The position numbers were made by a program, and so were the translations under genes. Under the pieces are notes generated by a model. The model was not told the DNA's origin. It saw only the letters and a list, made by a program, of their open reading frames with translations, and ran no database searches. Positions 1 to 5,165 of a stretch of DNA of 7,557 nt are shown here, piece by piece. Position 1 is the stretch's first letter. Each line of letters begins with the position of its first letter. Origin of the DNA: Thermoprotei archaeon (GTDB lineage: Archaea > Thermoproteota > Thermoprotei_A > Sulfolobales > NBVN01); NCBI GenBank assembly GCA_003661745.1, contig QMWS01000031.1, positions 1 to 7,557 on the forward strand, written 5' to 3'.

Positions 1-984
1 CTCCATGTCTGATCTTTTTACTCTTCTTACTGCTAGTATTCCTTTCTTTGCTAGGTAGTGCTGAGCAACATCATCAATACCCTTCTGACAAATCACAACA
101 TTAGCACCAACAGAAGCAATCTTTTCGACTTTCCCCCTGAGTATGTTTTCCTTCTCCTCTATGAACTTCCTCATCATGGTTGGATCTGTAATCCTGATTT
201 CAGCATCGATTTCAGTCTTTTCTATCTCTAGTGGCGCATCAATTAGGGCTATTTTGGCGCTTGCGATTCTCTTAGGCATGCCTGGGTGAACGACCTCCTT
301 ATCAAGGACAATGCCGTATATTAGTTTCGTGTCAGCTAGTGAGCCACCGTGCTTCTTTATGATCTGGATGTTGTCAATGTCTACGTACTTCTTCCCGTCG
401 CGGTCTTCAACGATCTGTTTAACAGCCTTGACGGCTATTTCGGCAAAATAGTCTCTCACGCCATGAACAGCCTTACTTGTTAGTGCTGTTGATGCTATCT
501 TCTTGAGGGTTTCGTCGTCATTTAAGTCAACAGGCTTGGCGATTTTTTCGGCATATCTTGTTGCCTCTTCCAGTGCCTTCTTATATCCATTGATTATTAT
601 CGTTGGGTGGACGTCCTTAGCAAGGAGTTCTTCTGCAGCTTTTAGCAGTTCGCCAGCGAAGATTACTGATGTCTTTGTTCCGTCACCTACCTCCTCGTCC
701 TGACCCTTAGCTATCTGGACTAGCATTTTCGCTGCTGGGTGCTGTACATCCATTTTATCAAGTATTGTAGCGCCGTCATTTGTTATGGTGACGTCACCGA
801 GCGTATCGACTAACATTTTATCCATCCCTCTTGGACCATACGTTGTCTTGAGCATCTCGGCGACAGTTATCGCTGCCATCATATTCGTCCTTAGGGCTTC
901 TGCACCAGTAGTCCTCTGGGTGCCCTCCTTAAGGATTAGTACAGGAATACCTGCGGTTGGAGTTACACCTCGCTGCTGGCTCAT
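1..984 (-). CDS. Thermosome (group II chaperonin, TF55/CCT family) subunit, C-terminal part outside the window
   Basis: This is a subunit of the archaeal cytosolic chaperonin, an ATP-driven double-ring folding machine. The 328 visible residues begin MSQQRG and cover the N-terminal equatorial domain, the intermediate segment and much of the apical domain. Visible ATP-site motifs are GPRGMDKML (about 50-58), NDGATIL (about 69-75) and GDGTKTS (about 100-106), the last carrying the conserved GDGT nucleotide-binding loop. The reading frame is still open at base 1. Family members are about 550 residues, so roughly 40% of the protein, including the C-terminal equatorial half, lies to the left. The ATG at 982-984 is chosen because GGGAG (minus strand, 991-995) lies 6 bases upstream and a TATA-like element is at archaeal distance. 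Many crenarchaea carry two or three thermosome paralogues, and I cannot say which this is. It is divergent from rps17e. Confidence 0.97.
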   Translation of the reverse strand, partial: MSQQRGVTPTAGIPVLILKEGTQRTTGAEALRTNMMAAITVAEMLKTTYGPRGMDKMLVDTLGDVTITNDGATILDKMDVQHPAAKMLVQIAKGQDEEVGDGTKTSVIFAGELLKAAEELLAKDVHPTIIINGYKKALEEATRYAEKIAKPVDLNDDETLKKIASTALTSKAVHGVRDYFAEIAVKAVKQIVEDRDGKKYVDIDNIQIIKKHGGSLADTKLIYGIVLDKEVVHPGMPKRIASAKIALIDAPLEIEKTEIDAEIRITDPTMMRKFIEEKENILRGKVEKIASVGANVVICQKGIDDVAQHYLAKKGILAVRRVKRSDME

Positions 985-1016
985 AATCCACTCCCTTGAG
1001 TTTATTTTGAAGGACC

Positions 1017-1026
1017 TCTATATAAG
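1017..1026 (-). promoter_or_regulatory. Putative box A (TATA) of the thermosome gene
   Basis: Read on the minus strand the element is CTTATATAG. Its centre is near 1021, which places transcription start near 995, about 10 bases before the ATG. Spacing and composition fit an archaeal TATA element. The position is inferred, with no mapped start behind it. Confidence 0.55.
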
Positions 1027-1114
1027 TTTTATCTCGGGCGACTGAGAACCCCGATGTTGCCTAGTATCAACTATTATTCTAGCCACTATTCTAGCCTAGG
1101 GATCTTTCATATAT

Positions 1115-1123
1115 GCTTAAAAC
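1115..1123 (+). promoter_or_regulatory. Putative box A of rps17e
   Basis: GCTTAAAAC, preceded by an AT-rich CATATATG, lies about 47 bases before the S17e start. A start of transcription about 26 bases downstream (near 1144) would leave a leader of about 20 bases containing a strong Shine-Dalgarno sequence. The same CTTAAA core occurs before Cgi121, the 2170 tract and ABCE1. Confidence 0.5.
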
Positions 1124-1162
1124 ATCTAACACCTTAACATTTGTAGTAGGTGAGGAGGTAAT

Positions 1163-1363
1163 ATGGGGAAGGTAAGGACGTCGGTGGTTAAGAGAGTGGC
1201 TAGAAAACTATTAGAACTTTATCCAAATGAAGTTTCAGCGGATTTTGAGGCAAATAAGGAGCTTGTTAAGAAGTATGTCTACGTTAAGTCCAAGAAGCTA
1301 CGTAATCAGATAGCAGGCTACTTAACGCACCTAGTAAAAATAAGGATGAAGAGAATGGAGTAG
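1163..1363 (+). CDS. rps17e: 30S ribosomal protein S17e
   Basis: This is a small-subunit ribosomal protein found in archaea and eukaryotes but not bacteria. The 66-residue product is basic and helical and starts MGKVRTSVVKRVARKLLELYP, the typical S17e opening that is followed by an acidic stretch (SADFEANKELV) and a lysine-rich segment ending near an NQIAGYLTHL helix. The length matches archaeal S17e proteins, which are much shorter than the eukaryotic ones because they lack the C-terminal extension. The start is supported by GGAGGT at 1154-1159, three bases before ATG. It appears to be monocistronic: it has its own promoter-like element upstream and a T-rich stretch about 40 bases after the stop. 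Confidence 0.95.
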   Translation: MGKVRTSVVKRVARKLLELYPNEVSADFEANKELVKKYVYVKSKKLRNQIAGYLTHLVKIRMKRME

Positions 1364-1372
1364 CAATCAACA

Positions 1373-1413
1373 TCACTTTCGGAGTGAGAGACTCTTAGCT
1401 ATAAACTTTTTAT
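1373..1413 (+). terminator. Possible transcription terminator after rps17e
   Basis: A 5-bp hairpin TCACT/AGTGA with loop TTCGG (1373-1387) is followed by the T-rich run ACTTTTTATCT (about 1403-1413). Archaeal termination relies mainly on T-tracts, so the T-run is the more relevant part. The stem is short and may be incidental. Confidence 0.35.
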
Positions 1414-1462
1414 CTAGTAGCTCTCCTATTTATCCCTAGTGCTAATGTTTGACTTAGAGAAA

Positions 1463-1472
1463 CACTTAAATG
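1463..1472 (+). promoter_or_regulatory. Putative box A of the Cgi121-like gene
   Basis: CACTTAAATG is centred near 1468, predicting transcription start near 1494 and a leader of about 36 bases. The leader contains GGTGA at 1518-1522, seven bases before the ATG at 1530. Confidence 0.45.
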
Positions 1473-1529
1473 TTATCTGGTTGCTGGGAATTATGAATAC
1501 TGTATTATGTTATACCCGGTGAAGCCGTA

Positions 1530-2126
1530 ATGGTTAGGATTGCCAATGAGACGGTATATAATGAAGCTTTAGGAATACTTGAGAGTGAAGTGATTGCTAT
1601 TATTAACGAACTTACCTTGAAGGTTTTTGTGTGTCATGATCAAGAGCTTGTTAATAGCATAATAGACGACATAGAAAAGTATCAAACCCCCAACTGCATT
1701 CTGCAGGTTGTTCCAAGGAATCTGATAGTATCCGAGAGACATGTTAAGCTAGCGGCATATCTAACCTTCAGGGCATTCGAGAAGGAGCGCAACATTAGCA
1801 GGAAGAAGTACATGGAAATGCTGCTATATCTCTTCGGTGAGAGGCAGATAGGTAAAGTAATTGAGAAAATGAGGCGATTTGGTAGATCCCCCTACCTAGT
1901 TATCGTAGCGTGTAGGGGTGTAGCTAACGAAATTACTGAAATTCTACGGAGAAATAACTTAATGCTGGAGCACTACTGTAGTAAGCTGAAGAGCAGAATG
2001 GGGGAGGATCCGCTAGAAGCTAACATAGACATTAATGCGGTGAGGAACGTCTTCGAAATATGTGGAACTGATGATATAGTTAAGGCGGTTCTCTGTAAGG
2101 TCTCCTCACTTATCTTGCAGGCTTAA
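1530..2126 (+). CDS. cgi121: KEOPS complex subunit Cgi121-like protein
   Basis: Cgi121 is a subunit of KEOPS (Kae1, Bud32, Pcc1, Cgi121), which makes N6-threonylcarbamoyladenosine at A37 of ANN-decoding tRNAs. In this family Cgi121 contacts the Bud32 kinase and helps bind the tRNA 3' CCA end. The 198-residue product shows the family's hallmark segment: an (I/V)SERH motif at about 67-71 (LIVSERH), then a helix with basic residues, then EMLLYLFGERQIGKVIEKM at about 96-114, which matches the E-x-LLYLSG-x-RQI-x-x-A signature, followed by a strand LVIVA at 123-127. The C-terminal helices to residue 198 make it longer than compact archaeal homologues of about 150 residues. Five cysteines are scattered with no obvious metal-site spacing. 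The ATG is supported by GGTGA seven bases upstream. No other KEOPS gene lies in the window. The assignment rests on recognised motifs, not a search. Confidence 0.83.
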   Translation: MVRIANETVYNEALGILESEVIAIINELTLKVFVCHDQELVNSIIDDIEKYQTPNCILQVVPRNLIVSERHVKLAAYLTFRAFEKERNISRKKYMEMLLYLFGERQIGKVIEKMRRFGRSPYLVIVACRGVANEITEILRRNNLMLEHYCSKLKSRMGEDPLEANIDINAVRNVFEICGTDDIVKAVLCKVSSLILQA

Positions 2127-2142
2127 ATTCATATTAGGTAAT

Positions 2143-2152
2143 GCTTAAATAC
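2143..2152 (+). promoter_or_regulatory. Putative box A upstream of the GAR/TGG tract
   Basis: GCTTAAATAC lies just past the Cgi121 stop. Its centre near 2147 predicts transcription start at about 2172-2174, almost on the first ATG (2170). That would make a leaderless or near-leaderless transcript, or one with a very short leader before the ATG at 2184. Confidence 0.45.
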
Positions 2153-2169
2153 TTACCCAAAATAGAAAC

Positions 2170-2280
2170 ATGAGTGATGAGGCATGTTCGAGGAGGAGTG
2201 GTGGGAGGAGGAAGAGGAAGAAGAGTGGTGGGAGGAAGAGGAAGAGTGGGAAGAAGAGGAGTGGTAACTCAAGAACTTGA
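2170..2280 (+). CDS. Alternative overlapping frame: 36-residue Arg/Lys/Ser/Gly-rich peptide
   Basis: Starting at the most upstream ATG of the tract, this frame reads MSDEACSRR and then a strongly basic low-complexity chain of SGGRRKRKK-like units ending NSRT. It would be leaderless or nearly so if the CTTAAA at 2144-2149 is the box A. It resembles small basic nucleic-acid-binding tails but matches no family I recognise. It competes with the acidic frame at 2184 and I consider at most one of them likely to be a functional product. Confidence 0.25.
   Translation: MSDEACSRRSGGRRKRKKSGGRKRKSGKKRSGNSRT
2184..2267 (+). CDS. Candidate microprotein made almost only of Glu and Trp
   Basis: I do not recognise this gene. 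The frame encodes 27 residues: Met, Phe, then only 19 Glu and 6 Trp, with Trp at 6-7, 15-16, 22 and 27 and a TAA straight after the last Trp. In this frame every codon after the second is GAG, GAA or TGG, and the differences between the internal repeats are mostly GAG/GAA, which are silent here but not in the other frames. That favours this frame, although such openness also follows from a purine tract whose only T's are in TGG. A partial Shine-Dalgarno-like GTGATGAGG (2174-2182) precedes the ATG. Two overlapping frames (2170-2280 and 2177-2296) are also open. Function is unknown; a non-coding role is possible. Confidence 0.35.
   Translation: MFEEEWWEEEEEEEWWEEEEEWEEEEW
2190..2267 (+). repeat. 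C-free purine tract with degenerate internal repeats
   Basis: Seventy-eight consecutive bases contain no C, and apart from the terminal TAA all T's are in TGG triplets. The unit GAGTGGTGGGAGGA recurs: at 2196-2209, again from 2223 as GAGTGGTGGGAGGAAGAGG, and in shortened form from 2244. This suggests growth by slippage or unequal exchange. G-clusters such as GGTGGGAGG make unusual DNA or RNA structure possible. Confidence 0.8.
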
Positions 2281-2507
2281 CGCAGAGGTACAATAACACC
2301 CTTATAAGCTACGCAAACTAATCCACGTAATCTCATGCAAAACCTTAATGAGTGCCAATCCTTAAACTCAGAAACTTAAAGACTATAGGATTATGAACAA
2401 TATTAAGTTTTTGCACTTCATGGTTCTTAAACATTAAATTCAGTATAGTAGCAGTCTCTGCCCTAATTATGAGTGTTGGGAGTTAGTGGTAACTCAATGA
2501 GTGCTGA
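2281..2507. other. Non-coding gap with repeated CTTAAA and ATGAGTG words
   Basis: I find no convincing gene here; reading frames are closed within a few codons. The stretch holds CTTAAA at 2361-2366, 2375-2380 and 2426-2431, and ATGAGTG at 2348, 2469 and 2497, a word also present at 2170. It also has a copy of AGTGGTAACTCAA (2485-2497) matching 2260-2272 exactly. Together these look like remnants of duplicated promoter or start regions, or a short unrecognised RNA. Confidence 0.4.
2480..2495 (+). repeat. Perfect 6-bp inverted repeat with GTGG loop
   Basis: GAGTTA GTGG TAACTC can form a hairpin with a 6-bp stem and 4-base loop. No T-run follows, so it is not a standard terminator. The right half is the AGTGGTAACTCAA word also found at 2260-2272, and the left half plus loop (AGTTAGTGGT) recurs at 2570-2579. 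Confidence 0.6.
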
Positions 2508-2569
2508 TGGATCAGGGCCGGATGTCCAATATCATCAATAATCAATGCCGTCACCATTCATCATTTCCA
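2508..2569 (-). ncRNA. Candidate C/D box 2'-O-methylation guide sRNA
   Basis: Read on the minus strand the elements come in the right order: terminal stem TGGA (2566-2569), box C ATGATGA (2558-2564), a 12-base guide (2546-2557), box D' TTGA (2542-2545), a 4-base spacer, box C' TGATGA (2532-2537), a 16-base guide interval (2516-2531), box D CTGA (2512-2515), and stem partner TCCA (2508-2511). Archaeal C/D sRNAs bind L7Ae, Nop5 and fibrillarin and direct methylation of the target base paired five positions upstream of D or D'. The predicted targets are 5'-UGCCGUCACCAU (fifth G) for D' and 5'-GGCCGGAUGUCC (fifth G) for D. Weak points are D' being UUGA and the second interval being longer than the usual 12 or so. 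An archaeal box A in reverse (2588-2597) predicts a start near 2567, exactly at the 5' stem. Confidence 0.6.
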
Positions 2570-2587
2570 AGTTAGTGGTGTATACGT

Positions 2588-2597
2588 ACTTAAAAGT
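2588..2597 (+). promoter_or_regulatory. Putative box A of ABCE1, possibly shared with the minus-strand sRNA
   Basis: ACTTAAAAGT has symmetric arms (ACTT/AAGT). On the plus strand it predicts a start near 2618 and a leader of about 25 bases before the ABCE1 ATG. Read in reverse (ACTTTTAAGT) it predicts a minus-strand start near 2567, at the 5' end of the candidate C/D sRNA. Confidence 0.5.
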
Positions 2598-2643
2598 GGA
2601 TATAGTAAAGAATGTCCTAGGCGGGGTAATCTAGGGTGGTTGC

Positions 2644-4449
2644 ATGGTGAGAGTTGCGGTAATAGACTACGATGTGTGTAAGCCCCATAGGTGTAGGATA
2701 GAGTGTGTTAGGTTCTGCCCAATAAATAAGAGCGGTGGTAAAGCAATAGAGCTGCGGGATGAGCTAGGTGGTAAGCCACTAATATATGAGAACTCCTGTG
2801 TTGGCTGTGGTATATGTGTGAGGAAGTGTCCATTCGAGGCCATAACGATAGTTAACTTACCTGATGAGTTAGAAAAGAAAGTTATTCATAGGTATGGACC
2901 GAACGCGTTCAAGCTCTACGGGCTGCCGATGCCCCAGAGCGGGAAGGTCGTCGGCATCTTAGGGAAGAACGGAACTGGCAAGACAACATCAATTAGGATT
3001 CTTGCCGGTGAGTTAATTCCAAACCTAGGCAATTACGATAGAGAGGCTAGCTGGGATGAAGTACTGCAGTACTTTAGGGGCACTGAGCTTTACGATTACT
3101 TCAGAAAGGTAGTTAATAAGGAGATACGCATAGTACACAAAATACAGCACGTTGACCTAATAAGAAAGTACGTTAAGGGGCGAGTAGGTGAAGTACTAAG
3201 CAGAATAGATGAAAGGGGGCTGCTTAAGGAAGTCCGCAAGAGCTTAAGTCTCGATTCAGCATGGGATAATAAGGTAGGGCTGCTGAGCGGCGGTGAGCTG
3301 CAGAGATTTGCTATAGCTGCAGCAATACTCAGGAATGCTAGCGTCTACTTCTTTGATGAGCCTTCAAGTTACTTAGATGTGAGAGAGAGGTTAGCTATGG
3401 TTAGAGCCATAAGGGAGTTGCTACCGAAGAATGCCTACGTTATAGTAGCAGAGCATGATCTAGCAATACTTGACTATATCTCGGACTATGTATCGATTGT
3501 TTATGGTGAGCCAGGGGTCTACGGGATATTTTCGAAGATATATGCTGTCGGTTCAGGCATAAATCATTTCCTGCTAGGCTTCTTACCCGCTGAAAACATG
3601 AGGATTAGAAAAGAACCAATACTCTTTCACATACATGCTGAAGCACCTAACAGAGAAGTCGATACTAATCTACCATACTTAAGCTGGCCTAAGATAAAGA
3701 AGACATTAGGTAAGTTCGAGCTCGAGGTTGAGGGAGGCATGACATACAGAGGGGAGGTTATAGGGATTCTGGGACCTAACGCTATAGGCAAGACTACATT
3801 TATAAGGTTGCTGGCCGGAGAGCTCGAGCCTGATGAGGGACACGTTGTCACCGAAGGACTCAGAGTGAGCTATAAGCCTCAGTACGTTAAGGCTGAGGAC
3901 TACCCGTGGGAGTATGTAGAAGAAGCTATTGAGGAACTAAGTAAGGAGGGGCTAGCATCATCAGAGTGGTTTCAGGTGGATGTCATAAGAAAGCTAGGCA
4001 TACATAGGCTGAAGGAGAGGAGAATAAATGAATTAAGCGGCGGTGAACTCCAAAAGTTTGCCATTACAGTCGCACTCGCTAAAGAAGCAGACCTCTACTT
4101 ATTTGACGAACCTTCAGCATTTATAGATGTGGAAGAGAGGCTTACTGTCAGTAAAGCAATAAAGAAAGTGTGTGAGGTTAGGAAAGTTGTGACGTTTGTT
4201 GTCGATCACGACTTATCGATAATAGATTACATAGCTGATAGAGTAATGGTATTCTCCGGCATGCCAGCTGTTAAAGGAAAGGCGCATAGTCCAGTAAGCC
4301 TTAAAGATGGAATGAACGCATTCTTAAAGGACGTAGGGATAACTTTCAGGAGAGACCCAAAGACAGGTAGGCCGCGAGTCAATAAACCAGGGTCGTATTT
4401 GGACAGGGAGCAGAAATCCAAAGGCGAGTTTTACTATGTATCAGCGTGA
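2644..4449 (+). CDS. abce1: Ribosome-recycling ATPase ABCE1 (Rli1)
   Basis: ABCE1 splits ribosomes into subunits after termination, acting with aPelota or aRF1. The 601-residue product has the full architecture. Eight N-terminal cysteines ligate two [4Fe-4S] clusters: C12, C17, C21, C25 and C52, C55, C58, C62. The conserved linker GPNAFKLY (85-92) follows. NBD1 has Walker A GKNGTGKT (107-114), signature LSGGEL (214-219), Walker B with D238/E239 and switch His271. NBD2 has Walker A GPNAIGKT (377-384), signature LSGGEL (464-469), D488/E489 and His522. No key residue is missing and the length is that of other archaeal ABCE1 proteins. The ATG is preceded by GGTG at 2635-2638 and a box A about 50 bases upstream. 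The next gene begins 34 bases after its stop, suggesting cotranscription. Confidence 0.98.
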   Translation: MVRVAVIDYDVCKPHRCRIECVRFCPINKSGGKAIELRDELGGKPLIYENSCVGCGICVRKCPFEAITIVNLPDELEKKVIHRYGPNAFKLYGLPMPQSGKVVGILGKNGTGKTTSIRILAGELIPNLGNYDREASWDEVLQYFRGTELYDYFRKVVNKEIRIVHKIQHVDLIRKYVKGRVGEVLSRIDERGLLKEVRKSLSLDSAWDNKVGLLSGGELQRFAIAAAILRNASVYFFDEPSSYLDVRERLAMVRAIRELLPKNAYVIVAEHDLAILDYISDYVSIVYGEPGVYGIFSKIYAVGSGINHFLLGFLPAENMRIRKEPILFHIHAEAPNREVDTNLPYLSWPKIKKTLGKFELEVEGGMTYRGEVIGILGPNAIGKTTFIRLLAGELEPDEGHVVTEGLRVSYKPQYVKAEDYPWEYVEEAIEELSKEGLASSEWFQVDVIRKLGIHRLKERRINELSGGELQKFAITVALAKEADLYLFDEPSAFIDVEERLTVSKAIKKVCEVRKVVTFVVDHDLSIIDYIADRVMVFSGMPAVKGKAHSPVSLKDGMNAFLKDVGITFRRDPKTGRPRVNKPGSYLDREQKSKGEFYYVSA

Positions 4450-4468
4450 GGCACATCGCCTGTAATTG

Positions 4469-4476
4469 GGAGATGA
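4469..4476 (+). promoter_or_regulatory. Ribosome binding site deciding the start of the unknown gene
   Basis: GGAGATGA matches the consensus GGAGGTGA at seven of eight positions and lies seven bases before GTG 4484. An in-frame TTG at 4466 overlaps this site and has only a poor GTGAGG well upstream, so GTG 4484 is the better start. Confidence 0.6.
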
Positions 4477-4483
4477 CACTAGC

Positions 4484-5116
4484 GTGAATACGTCAAGGTA
4501 CATATCCGAACTAATTGATGAATTTCAGAAAGTACTACATAGTATTAAACCCTGTTTCAAGGACAGTAAGTACCTAGAGAGTGTGTGGAATAATGTCGTG
4601 AGCGTTAGCTTGATGATGCTGTCTGAGAACTTGAGCTCCGGACATCTAGTCGACGTAATGCGAACTCTTAAGTTTATTCTTGAAGCAGCAGTGCAATCGC
4701 TATACCTATTCGTGAAGAACAAAGGTGATGACGAGAGGATATGGCGCGAGCTGCGCGTGAGAGGCAAGCACGCGGTCAGCTTTAATGTACGTATGATAGC
4801 TAACTTACCTAACACACCCCGCCAGATAAAGAGAGGTATATTCAGAACATATATAGCAGTAGCTAAGTACAGTCACCCTGCACACGAAGTACTAACTAAC
4901 CCAGCAATCCTTGCAGTAAAGACTGACGTCCCTAAGGAAATACTTGAGTTAACGAGACAGACGCTAGATTACGTAGCATACTTGGCCCTTAGGTTATGTA
5001 AGTTAAAGAATTGCCTAATACGCGCAGAGCTAAATCTACACATTATTCAGAGCGATGTCTGCAGTATGTACCTTGAAAGAGCCTGTAAGTACATTAGTAA
5101 AATCACTAAATCTTAA
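4484..5116 (+). CDS. Helical protein of unknown function downstream of ABCE1
   Basis: I do not recognise the family with confidence. From GTG 4484 it encodes 210 residues (216 from the alternative TTG at 4466). It appears almost entirely alpha-helical, with no signal peptide or obvious membrane segment. Notable features are a hydrophobic helix FILEAAVQSLYLFVKNKG (about 64-81), a basic segment with R91-x4-H96 (RVRGKH), and a tyrosine-rich stretch RTYIAVAKYSHP ending at Y129-S-H-P132. A helical bundle with a YxxxxxYSHP element recalls HEPN-like or DUF5677-like proteins, and R-x4-H resembles the HEPN ribonuclease motif, but this is a weak analogy. Five of its six cysteines fall in the C-terminal third. 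It sits 34 bases behind ABCE1, so it is probably cotranscribed with it, and a link to translation or RNA is only inferred. Confidence 0.8.
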   Translation: MNTSRYISELIDEFQKVLHSIKPCFKDSKYLESVWNNVVSVSLMMLSENLSSGHLVDVMRTLKFILEAAVQSLYLFVKNKGDDERIWRELRVRGKHAVSFNVRMIANLPNTPRQIKRGIFRTYIAVAKYSHPAHEVLTNPAILAVKTDVPKEILELTRQTLDYVAYLALRLCKLKNCLIRAELNLHIIQSDVCSMYLERACKYISKITKS

Positions 5117-5125
5117 GGTACTTGA

Positions 5126-5137
5126 ATCTTTAATAAC
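5126..5137 (+). promoter_or_regulatory. Putative box A of the FBP aldolase/phosphatase gene
   Basis: ATCTTTAATAAC has an AT-rich core centred near 5132, predicting transcription start near 5158 and a leader of about 8 bases. This would let the gene be expressed apart from the ABCE1 unit upstream. Confidence 0.4.
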
Positions 5138-5165
5138 CTTGAGCGCTATGTGTAAAGGGGTTTAT

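Noticed and set aside
503..1045. Two plus-strand frames opposite the thermosome gene
   Set aside because: They are antisense shadows of a well-conserved chaperonin reading frame and lack recognisable features.
2174..2180. Exact C box GTGATGA on the plus strand
   Set aside because: No CTGA box D follows within the size of a C/D sRNA, since the downstream tract lacks C; it probably serves as part of the start region.
2145..2336. 63-residue minus-strand frame rich in Leu, Pro and Phe that looks membrane-like
   Set aside because: It is the complement of the purine-rich GAR/TGG tract, which forces Leu, Pro and Phe codons; there is no ribosome binding site and its start lies in non-coding DNA.
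3627..3851. Minus-strand frame inside ABCE1
   Set aside because: It is a shadow of the second nucleotide-binding domain coding sequence, with no family resemblance.
4466..4483. TTG 4466 as start of the unknown protein
   Set aside because: It overlaps the strong GGAGATGA site that serves GTG 4484 and has no well-placed ribosome binding site itself.
5055..5165. Upstream in-frame ATG 5055 or 5148 as start of the FBP aldolase/phosphatase
   Set aside because: The extra residues are unlike the family N-terminus, partly overlap the preceding gene, and ATG 5166 gives the standard start just before KTT.
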